DNA of 64,000 nt, from positions 1-64,000 of the forward strand of contig MU270056.1 in the NCBI GenBank assembly GCA_021432635.1, read 5' to 3'. This document shows, one piece after another, positions 55,833 through 64,000 of this stretch. The notes under the pieces were generated by a model. That model had not been told where the DNA came from, searched no databases, and saw nothing but the letters and a program-made list of their open reading frames with translations. The first letter of the stretch is position 1. Every line of letters begins with the position of its first letter. The DNA comes from Thozetella sp. PMI_491. Taxonomy: Eukaryota; Ascomycota; Sordariomycetes; Chaetosphaeriales; Chaetosphaeriaceae. The position numbers and the translations under genes are program-made.

Positions 55833-58604
55833 GGCGCACGAGGGGTTATCAACAACAGGAGAGATAAAGGAGCGGTGGGATATCCGAGGGAGGGAGGGAG
55901 AAGAGAGAGGTGTGCGAGGTAGGAAACGGTTCACGCGTCTGGCCAGGCTATGTCTAACATCGGTTCTACGATGAGGCGGGTACCAGGCACGGAGCAGATA
56001 ATATAGCTTCCCACGAGGCACGACGAGACGTTGGCCAAAGGAGAACTCTCTGGGTGTGACGAAGCTGTAGCAGCCCAGTATGTGGGGGATCTACAGTCTC
56101 CAAAGCGCCAACGCTATCAGCCGTAAGGTGAGACAGGGCAGAGGCAAGGTAGGTTGATCCGTGGTTATTGGGCCGCTGGCGGATAATATAAACACACCTA
56201 ACCAAGCGGTTGCCCAGACGGATGAAAGGCCGAGAGGGGGGGGGGGTTTGTGCGAAGGCCCAGGAAGTGACACGTGAGGGTCGCAGCTCGGGGCGTTCTT
56301 CAAGAGACGAAGCGAACGGCGGACTGTCCCTAACAGGAGACGGTGCGCATTTAGATCAATATTGGTACCCTGCAGCTGCGAAGCGGCCAGAAAGCAACAA
56401 AAGAAAAAAGGACGCCAAAAGGGAGAAGGGGGGGGGAGGGGGGTGGCCGAACAGACGACCGCGATGTAGACGCCATCGGGCGTTCAGATAAAGTCCACTG
56501 ATTGCTGGGACCTGTTGGCCCTGTGAGCAGCCCGGTGGAAGGTGGAGGGTAGGGAGGGGTGGGTGTAAGTCGTCACCGGACAAAGGAAAGTACAGGGAGG
56601 GGGGGTCTTGATTGGAGCGCCTTGGCAGGCGACTTTGGACCCGACAACCCTTTGGCGGGGTGGCTTAGGTCCCGAGGGGGGAGAGGGGAGGGGGCTTATC
56701 CACCGTAAACAACCCCGGTACGGCGGGGTTTATCGTCCGACGCGCGTGCTCTGCTGGTTGTACTGTACAGACGATAGTTGGAAAGAACTGGAGCCCCATA
56801 TCGATAGCGAGCTGCTGTTTCTAGCCATTGCGCTATCTGCCGTCAGAAGGAGCGAGCTTAGGCCTTCCTCGAGTGTGTACCTGCCGAAACGGACCGACGG
56901 CCTTGTGGTTGCTTTTGCTTTGTGCCAAGCGCCTGCATGCTCAAAGGCATGTGGCATTCCTGTGAATACTCGTCGCAAACCCTTTTGGTCCTTTCGTCTT
57001 TGTTCAAGGGTTCTCCTGCTCTGCCGAAACTGCCCGTCGCCGGTCCCCTATCTAGCTCCACGCCCAACCCCCCTCCTCTTTCTCCTCTTTGTCCTTCTTC
57101 CTAAGCTCGTCGCCCCTCTCGCTGACCTCCCGTTAGCTTCCGTGGGTCAGCCCAAAACGGGCCCGGCCCTGCATAGGCGACCGACAAACGGATAGCTCGC
57201 CTTTCTAGCCCGCTTTCCAACTTCCCATGTCTGTCGCATGGCACAGTCCCCGGCAACGAACAGGGAAGAGGGGTCGGCCGCCAGCGGGCAAGATAGGATC
57301 GGCAAAGACGTTCAAGCCAGCGCATCTCTCATCAGCATCGTCAGGCTCCGCAAAGCCCCGACGAACGGCCGATTTTGGGTCGACCGCCCGGTTTGCCTGG
57401 CGGGCGCTGGAGTCGATGGGTCATTTTGGCGGTGAAACCGATGTCTTAGGAAGTCGCTCCTTGTTGGTTGTCCTGTATGCAGGTGTCCGGAGAGATGCAT
57501 CGCCAAGATCCAGCTTTGGTCCCGCGTTGCCGAGGTGGTCGAATAAGAAGAGGATGAAGTGGCAGCATCCAAGACACAGACCGACACCGTCCCCCCCCTT
57601 GCATCCCTCCCTTGGTCCAGCCCGGCCGTGATGAGGCCATCTTGGTAGAGCTCGCTGTCGGTAGATACCTGGCTAGCACGATCTTAAGAGGAGAGCCACC
57701 AGGATAGCCACTGCTGAGGAGGGTACTGTACCGTGTTCCCAACTAGCGATATGCCATGCCAAACCAGCCGCGGCCCCTATGCCATTTCGGTACGAGCTTC
57801 GCTCCTCCTGACCTTCGCGTCATTGGAAATTATACCGAAGCCGCGTTCCTACAGCTTCCTGGTTACATGCTCTGCCCTCCTCATCTCGGAGAGTCTGTTC
57901 CAGACTGTTCCAGAGATCTGCTGCATAGATGACTACCTTGCAAAGAGCGAAGGTCAAATATACGCTTGGTTTGGTTATGTCTAGCCCGCACGTGCTATTG
58001 TGTCGAGGACCCCCACCATGACTATGTTGCTTCAAATGCATCCCAATCATACCACGCCCGGGTAGGGATCTAGCAGACTTTCACCCCCGCGTTAAGGTGA
58101 TAAACCAGGATAAGGCAAGTATGTAATGGCAAAGCCACGCCCTCGCCGTTTATTCGGTCAACATCATGCGTCTCAGACCCTCCCGACCGGCCATCATCCT
58201 TTAAAGGGTGGCGGATACTAGGACATGGTCAATTCAGATACCATGATACAGCAAATAGAAGGGGCGTCTCACTATAGAGTTATGACCAAAATGTGTTCCG
58301 AGACACGGGTATAGTCGAAGTCGATGACGTCGATTTGCAAGTAATTGTATCATGTCCCATTAATGCTACGAGAGTTGCAATGCAACAGCCCCAACGATGG
58401 CTTGACAGTAAAGAAAAATGAAAAGACCGATGACCTTGGCCCAATTCCAACCTGTTATCCCTCAGCAGCCACGATTCCTGTTCTTGGGTGAATGTACACC
58501 GAGCACCATGTGCCCGGACTTCAACGCCCTATTTCTATGTGATCCATGCTAAACCCATGCCTCCCGAGCATCCAAAGCAGAGCTTCCCTTGTCTCCTTCC
58601 AGAC
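55833..58604. other. Intergenic region
   Basis: These 2.8 kb contain upstream DNA of the gene ending at 55832 and the 3' flank of the SH3-protein gene. An 11-base G run lies near 56236 and another G-rich stretch near 56429-56443. Open frames such as 56608-57195 have no recognisable content and no codon signal I trust. Confidence 0.45.
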
Positions 58605-59537
58605 TCAGAAGATTGAGTTGACAATGTTGGAGCCAATTGTAGCACCGGCGCCGAAGATGGCGGCGTTACCCAGCTTCTTTCCAAACTTCTTTCCTCCTTC
58701 GGCGATCTTGTTCTCCCCGCCCTGTTGCTGCTGCTGCTGGCCACCGCTCTGATCAGCCACCGCCATGGGCGGCACGTTGGCATTGTACGGGTTCCCCTGT
58801 GCCGGAGGCGGCGGGTAGCCGCCGTATTGCTGCTGGGCGGGCGGCGGGTAGCCCGGCGCCTGGTACATGCCGGCCTTCTCGTCAACGGGCGCCCAGTTGT
58901 TGGCCGGAGCCGGGGGCGGGGGCGGCTGGTTGGCTTCGACTTGAACGTAGTTCTTGGGGAAGATGCCCTCCTGGCCGGTGCGCTCGTTGCGGCCCATCCA
59001 CCAGTCGGCGTTCATGTACTCGTGCACGGCGATGCGGTCGTCCCGCTCGAAGCTGCAGTCACGGGCGTCCGTGGCGGCGTACCGGTAGAGCGCGCGGGCG
59101 TGCGCGATGACGGGCTTGCCGGCCGGCGGCGGCGGGTTGCTGCGGCCTGGGAGCGCGGGCGGGCCGCCGCCGGTAGACTGGGAGTAGGACGGCGGGCCGG
59201 AGGCTGCGTTGAGGCTCATGTTGTTCATGGCGGCGGTGGGGGGAGAGGTGGGTGCCGGGCTGGCCACGGAGGACGGCGCCGGGGTCGGGAGGCCAGCTTG
59301 GCGTTGGGCCGGCGTGGCCGAGTTTGAGATGCTAGACTCGGTGGGCAAAAGCTTCGAGATGCTGTCAAAGGCGTCGTCATCGAGCATGCCCTTCTCTAGG
59401 AGAGACTCGAGTTCCTAGCAGGACGGTTAGCCGGTTCGGGGTAGGGGGTGCAGCTGAGGTCCGAGATGCGTTACATTCTTAATCAGGCGCAGAGACCGGT
59501 TGGCCTCGATGATCCGCTGTCTGCCTTCGGACACCAT
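58605..59537 (-). CDS. SH3-domain protein, Lsb1/Pin3 family
   Basis: A 290-residue protein from exons 59475-59537 and 58605-59414 across a 60-base intron. The first exon supplies MVSEGRQRIIEANRSLRLIK, and the junction continues NELESLLEKGMLDDDAFDSI, a conserved helical N terminus. One SH3 domain lies at about 122-181 (ARALYRYAATDARDCSF, DDRIAVHEYMNADWWMGRN, GQEGIFPKNYVQV) with all ligand-groove aromatics present. A Pro/Gln/Tyr-rich stretch follows, then a conserved end (KKFGKKLGNAAIFGAGATIG) that looks amphipathic. In yeast Lsb1/Lsb2 bind the WASP homolog Las17, regulate actin at endocytic sites and affect prion stability. Role here is inferred from architecture. Confidence 0.9.
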
Positions 59538-61271
59538 GATCGCTGGGTTGGGCGCGCGGGGGATCGGAATCGACCAACCGACTGGCTACTGGCTGACTGG
59601 TCGGGCGGGCACTTGGAAGGGGTCGATTAAATCCCGATATTGAGGTCAAATTCAGCCGCTAGGTATGTTCTGTTCCGTAGTGGATTGCCTGGCTTGTAGA
59701 GGGGGAGAGGCTGCAGATGGCGATATCAGCCTCGGGTGGTCAGTCGTTGGAGGGGGTTGTGCAGGGCGGTGGCGGAGGCCAAAAGCTGAGGCGGTGTTCG
59801 AGACCTGCAGGGCCCCGCCATTGCGGACGCCAAGATCGGTTCTGGTCCCTGGCCTTGGCGATCACTGCCCCTATTGGTCCAGCCCTATGTCCTGTGCATA
59901 CTGTCTGCTCGGTACGGATACTTGGGAAGTTTATTTCGTGAATACCCCAAAGATCCTGGGTTTGCCAGCAATCGACCAAATCCAAAGCATAGCTCCCTGT
60001 AAGCCCAAAACTTGCTGCCGTATGTGCACAGATTTGTTTGGGCATTATGCACATGGGCTGCCAAGATTAAGACAGTCAGTGACTATGCGGTGTGTTCCTG
60101 CTAGTGCGAACATACGGGAGTCCGTTGCCTTACGGACTGGACTTGCTTCCGTTCGGTGCACGAGACGAAGCACTCAGCTCCACCAAATGGAATTTTCTTT
60201 CCCCCATTCACTATATCTATCGGCGTTTTCCTTTGAAACCGGCTTCTTTATCATCGACAGCATTTTTGTGCTTTCCTAGCTTCTTCAGAGCATTACGCAG
60301 CAGGCTTCAGACCTATTTTGGGGCAGGCTGGATTCTCCTTGCTGAAGTCTAACACGGCATTGGCTGGAAGCTCGAGCCGAATCCTGGCACCCGCTCATGG
60401 TTTGGTTGTCACCTCTATTCAGAAAACCTGTCAGAGTCTACATCGACGGTACAGAGCCTGTCATCTTCTATCATCTGAGCCTGAACTGCCTGTTTCTGAT
60501 GGTAATGTGTCGATTCTCTGGAGGGTATTCGTTCTTTCCCAACACATGGCCCTCTTCTTAAGCTACAGCTCCTTCACTTGGGTAGTGGCCTGGTCTTTGT
60601 ACCATACAACCCTTTTATCCGTGCACTGCGTCAAGTGCTGCCACTATTCTCGACCCGCGTACTAGCCACTGGTATCTCAAGCCCTAGGAGCATCCGGGAC
60701 GGTCCCTTGCGTCCTGCCGTCTCGGTGTTCTATTTGCCCCTTCTTCTGCCTCTTGATCGGCAGCTTCACTACCTCATCCGCCGTCCTATCCGTTGGCTTG
60801 TCCATGAATTCATCTTCCAGGCTCCTCTTGTTCGTGCTCCCGCTTATTCACGTAGTCTTTATCAAATCGTATTGATTCAAAGTAGCGCCACTTCTAGTCT
60901 AGTTACGCAGCAAAGATTTCTTCGTTAGTGGTCCTCAGCTCTCTTCTGTATTGCTGCCACTTTCTAGACTCTCTCCCGCGCGCTATCTGTCGCGAGAATA
61001 CTCCCAAGCCATCTGATATCGAGGTAGGTATGTCTCCTTGCTACAAGGGCAGTATTTCCGTGTGTGCACCTCCATATTCATGTATATCTCGCTCAGAGTC
61101 TCCAGCGAGTATAGTGACTGGCCACCCTCGACGAGCCAGTGGTAACACCGGACCTGACGCTCCCGGGCGAACTCAGGATCGGAAGATTGTGTTGGTAACC
61201 GTTCATCTTCAAAACATGACGGCACGCTTGCAAATCTTCGCGATAAGCCCTCCATCTCAGCGGGGATTTCG
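59538..61271. other. Intergenic region, possibly with more relic sequence
   Basis: Nothing intact is encoded. The minus strand from about 60983 to 61310 has an open stretch of about 100 codons (containing YHWLVEGGQSLYSLETL) directly downstream of the FHA relic, which may be part of the same decayed gene or of a neighbour. The rest is less GC-rich than genes in this window. Confidence 0.4.
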
Positions 61272-61884
61272 TTAAATTTCGCCGCGATCTGGGAGAAATC
61301 TAAGGAGCGGGCAGCTTTGCCCTGAGGAAGTCCCCGTCAGAAGTCTCGTTGCGGGGCGAATTGTCAGGCCGTCGAGGGTGTCTTCTATATTAGACGTGCC
61401 AGCGCGGAGTGCGTCTACCTTGATCAGGAGGGCTTCTGAGTTAATATCATATGCACCAACGACGGTGCGAAATTGGAGGTCTTCAATGACTTTTATCACG
61501 ATGGGGCTGCGGCCATCCAGGGTTTCGTCCCCCTACGATCCACTGGAAATTAGGCCTCGGGCTTCGCTCCTCGTTCTTACCGTAGACAAAAGATGTGCCT
61601 AGCCGAGATCCAAGGTCTCGCGCAACAAAGCGGTAGGTGTTGTCAACAGTTAGAGAGAGGTGATGGAAGATAACTCCGGGCATGGGGGGGAGAACAATAT
61701 CAGCTTAGGAGTTTCAACTGGCGAAGAGACCGTGGGAAGTCTTGGGTATTTGACTGAGATCAATCTTGAGGCTGACAGCATAGTCGAGCTTGTCATGGTT
61801 ATCTGAGCTCTTTCCTGCCTCCTGTTCTTGACGGCTGACTTGTGCTGTGACTTGCTGTCTCTCTGTTAGAGGCCGGAAGTTAAA
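61272..61884 (-). pseudogene. Broken FHA-domain gene (fungal FHA-kinase-like)
   Basis: Three consecutive minus-strand segments in different frames or separated by stops read like one protein: 61714-61884 (ends VSLKIDLSQIPKTSHGLF then a stop), about 61483-61704 (FHHLSLTVDNTYRFVARDLG followed by SRLGTSFVYG and NFQWIVGG), and about 61272-61536 (SPIVIKVIEDLQFRTVVGAY then DINS). The L-x-DLGS-x-x-GT-x-x-x-x-G pattern is the FHA phosphothreonine-binding signature. The flanking blocks, in this order, resemble the N-terminal half of fungal FHA-containing protein kinases. Two in-frame stops and at least one frame change break it, and no intron with good borders would remove them all. No kinase domain is recognisable downstream. 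Confidence 0.6.
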
Positions 61885-62390
61885 TTAGAGCAGCTGTCTA
61901 AGTGCTAGCAGATATGAGGGCTTACAGCTGTTAGAGCCGGTTTATGGCTACTAGCAAGCCTGCCTAATAGCAGACGGGACGGTACTGTTTCGGGACGGGA
62001 ACACGGCAAGGTGGAATGCACAATAGGCTTGGGTGGCTTATATTGAAGTGCAACCATATGCAAATTCGGCACCATCACCGCGCGAACGGAACATGCCAAA
62101 AAATAATATCAGACGGGTCCAGATTTTCAGTAGTACGGTTGTAAGCAAGGCTAAAACCTGACGAGGAGAGTGCTACTTATTGTGGTGGCCCAAAACTGAG
62201 CTTCTGTGGACGTATTAACCCCTGAAAGGATAAACAACGTGCTGTAAATCTTGAACCACAGGCCGTCCCGAACAAAGCAATTAGACAACGCAGCACACAC
62301 ACTGTGGAGCGTAGGTAGACACAGTCCTTTCACTATCCAATCTAGGTCTAGTCTCTAAGTACGTAGTTTCCCCCTTCCCGCCGAAGCTTC
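61885..62390. other. Intergenic region
   Basis: This lies between the FHA relic and the PrpD-family stop codon. AT-content is higher than average. No supported feature is seen; part could belong to the decayed gene. Confidence 0.4.
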
Positions 62391-64000
62391 TTACACGAAC
62401 TTGCTGTCCTCGTTAACGTACAGGTCGACATATTCGTCAACTGAGAGCGACTCAAGCTTCTTGGGGTCCTGGCCAAGCTCGACCAGCTGCTTGACCTTGT
62501 CGGCACTGAAGTGGGGCTCCAGGTGGCGCTTGTACTTGGCCAGGATCTCGGGCTTGGCCTCCTCACGGCGCAGACGGTGGCCGAGGGGGGCCTCCACAAC
62601 AACCTCCTCGAGGACGGTGCCGTCGTTGAGCTCGACGGTCAACGCGTTGCTGATAGTGCGCAGGGCGGGGTCGTGGTAGTCCTGGGTGAACTGGGGGTCC
62701 TCGACGCAGCTGATGCGCTTGCGCAGGGACTCGACCAGCTCTGAGGTCGCGGCTTCGGAGCCGTCAGTGTAGTCTCCGGCGGTCAGACGGCCGAAGACGA
62801 GCATGACAGCTGACATGTACTGGATGCAGTGGTCACGGTCGGCAAAGTTGTCCATGGGCTTAAACTGTTTGTCGATGATGCGGATGCAAGCCTCGTGCGT
62901 GCGGATCTTCACGGCCTTGATGTCGGCAGCGGACTTGCCGAGCGACTTGAGGGTGGCGTGGATCTTCTCCGAGGCCTCGACAGCGGTCTGCGAGTGGAAC
63001 TCGGCTGGGATGGGTCAGCGGGCGCCGGAGCGGCGCTGGGGACAGGGGGCAACTGACCAGGGTAGGAGACCTTGAACAGGACGTTCTCCATGACGTAGCT
63101 GCCGTAAGGGCGCTGGAACTCAAACTTCTTGCCCTTGAACAGCACGTCGTAGAAGCCCCAGACGGGAGCCGAGAGGACGGTGGGGATGCCCGGCTCACCC
63201 TTGGAGACCTTGAGGGCGAGGTTAACAGCGCGCTGGCAGGCGTCGCCAGCGGCCCACGACTTGCGCGACATGGTGTTGGGGGAGTGGCGGTAGGTGCGCA
63301 GGCTCTGGCCGTCCACCCAGGCCTGGGTGATGGCATCCTTGGTCTGCTCCTCGGTGAGGCCGAGCATCCTGCTGACAACGGCGGTGCTGGCGACCTTGAC
63401 GAGCACGACGTGGTCGAGGCCGACCTTGTTGTACGAGTTGAGCAGCGCCAGGCAGCCCTGGATCTCGTGGGCCTTGATCATGCCCTCGAGCACGTCGCGG
63501 ACGGTGAAGGTGCGGCCACCAGCGAGGTTGCCGCCGGCCTTGTTGGTCCGGGTGACCCAGTCGGCCACGGCGAGGATGGCGCCGAGGTTGTCACTGGGGT
63601 GCCCCCACTCGGCGGCCAGCCAGCAGTCGTTGTAGTCGAGCCATCGGATCATGGTACCGATGTTGAAGGCGCCGTTGACGGGGTCCAGCTGGAAGGGGGT
63701 GCCTGGGACCTTGGTGCCGTTGGGCACCACGGTGCCCTCGACGATGGGGCCCAGCAGCTTAGTGCACTCCTTGAAGCGCAGGCCCTCGAGGCCGCAGCCG
63801 AGCGTGTCAAGGAAAACCCATCGTGCGGTGTCGAACTGTTGGGGCGGGCAAAGAGCAGAGGTGCTGCGGTTAGCCACGGATCTCAAAGCATCGGCGGGGT
63901 AGCAAATTTCGGAGGGTACGGGGGCGGCAGGCAGCTTACAGCCAGGTCTGAGTTGATCGGGGTGTTGTGGACGTAGCTGGCGATGTCGTCGATCTCGGGA
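62391..64000 (-). CDS. 2-methylcitrate dehydratase, PrpD/MmgE family (5' end outside window)
   Basis: The enzyme dehydrates 2-methylcitrate to 2-methyl-cis-aconitate in the mitochondrial methylcitrate cycle, which disposes of propionyl-CoA. Visible exons are 63940-64000 (cut by the window edge), 63058-63835 and 62391-63004, with introns of 104 and 53 bases, giving about 483 residues. Junctions restore [20 protein letters not shown] and [17 protein letters not shown]. Family blocks present: [20 protein letters not shown] and [18 protein letters not shown] near the start, then [36 protein letters not shown] and [13 protein letters not shown], and [13 protein letters not shown] in the last exon. 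Few residues are probably missing apart from the N terminus and any targeting peptide. No start codon lies in the window. Confidence 0.92.

Noticed and set aside
56608-57195. A 195-codon + strand frame between the 54793 gene and the SH3-protein gene
   Set aside because: No family resemblance or splice context, and its composition follows the surrounding intergenic DNA.
58725-59327. A 200-codon frame antisense to the SH3-protein gene
   Set aside because: Its Gly/Arg/Val-rich product is the complement of the Pro/Gln-rich linker of the real gene.
1-64000. CRISPR array, operons, integrated phage or insertion sequence
   Set aside because: The genes are spliced eukaryotic genes on alternating strands, no regularly spaced repeats are present, and no transposase-like frame is visible.
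1-64000. tRNA or rRNA genes
   Set aside because: I looked for the GGTTCGANNCC-type B box on both strands and for fungal 5S-like starts and found none convincing. A covariance-model scan would settle it.

Overview
This window looks like nuclear DNA of a filamentous ascomycete (Pezizomycotina, most likely a Sordariomycete). Protein genes are interrupted by short introns (about 50-160 bases) with GT-AG ends and CTRAY-like branch sites, third positions in coding regions are GC-rich, intergenic regions hold pyrimidine tracts and simple repeats, and the protein set is eukaryotic. I see no operons, prokaryotic signals, CRISPR array, rRNA or tRNA gene. The species is an inference from protein character, not from a search.

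Layout. 1-4.5 kb: gene-free, repeat-bearing. 4.5-8.0 kb: a divergent leucine-catabolism pair, isovaleryl-CoA dehydrogenase (-) and methylcrotonyl-CoA carboxylase beta subunit (+), sharing a 389-base promoter. 8.6-13.4 kb: WDR59/Mtc5-type SEA (GATOR2) subunit (-), divergent from Ubc13 E2 (14.2-14.8 kb, +). 18.4-19.1 kb: a fungal protein of unknown function. 20.7-22.0 kb: mitochondrial enoyl reductase Etr1 (+), convergent with the Vps34 lipid kinase (22.3-25.0 kb, -), which is divergent from the Smc5/6 subunit Nse4 (25.6-27.0 kb, +). 27.7-31.0 kb: a 1081-residue coiled-coil membrane protein of unknown function. 32.7-33.6 kb: DUF4336-type protein. 34.4-36.0 kb: mitochondrial GatA/Her2. 36.7-37.1 kb: a possible small membrane protein. 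37.5-38.3 kb: splicing factor Prp38 (-), divergent from a small membrane-anchored protein (38.9-39.6 kb). 40.4-40.8 kb: an 82-residue three-exon Cys-rich protein. 40.8-47.0 kb: gene-poor, with a strong G-tract. 47.0-51.1 kb: Rho GEF of the Rom2 type (-). 52.9-53.9 kb: V-ATPase proteolipid c' (+, six exons). 54.8-55.8 kb: unknown fungal protein (-). 58.6-59.5 kb: Lsb1/Pin3-like SH3 protein (-). 61.3-61.9 kb: a broken FHA-domain gene (-). 62.4 kb to the window end: 2-methylcitrate dehydratase (PrpD family, -), cut by the window edge.

Most genes are housekeeping. Several products act in mitochondria (leucine breakdown, mitochondrial fatty-acid synthesis, Gln-tRNA formation, methylcitrate cycle) and several in endolysosomal or TORC1 biology (SEA complex, Vps34, V-ATPase), but only the leucine pair has an arrangement that clearly suggests shared regulation. 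I found no convincing new multi-gene system. The items most worth a second look are the small multi-exon genes, the FHA relic, the telomere-repeat motifs in two upstream regions, and the large uncharacterised coiled-coil membrane protein.
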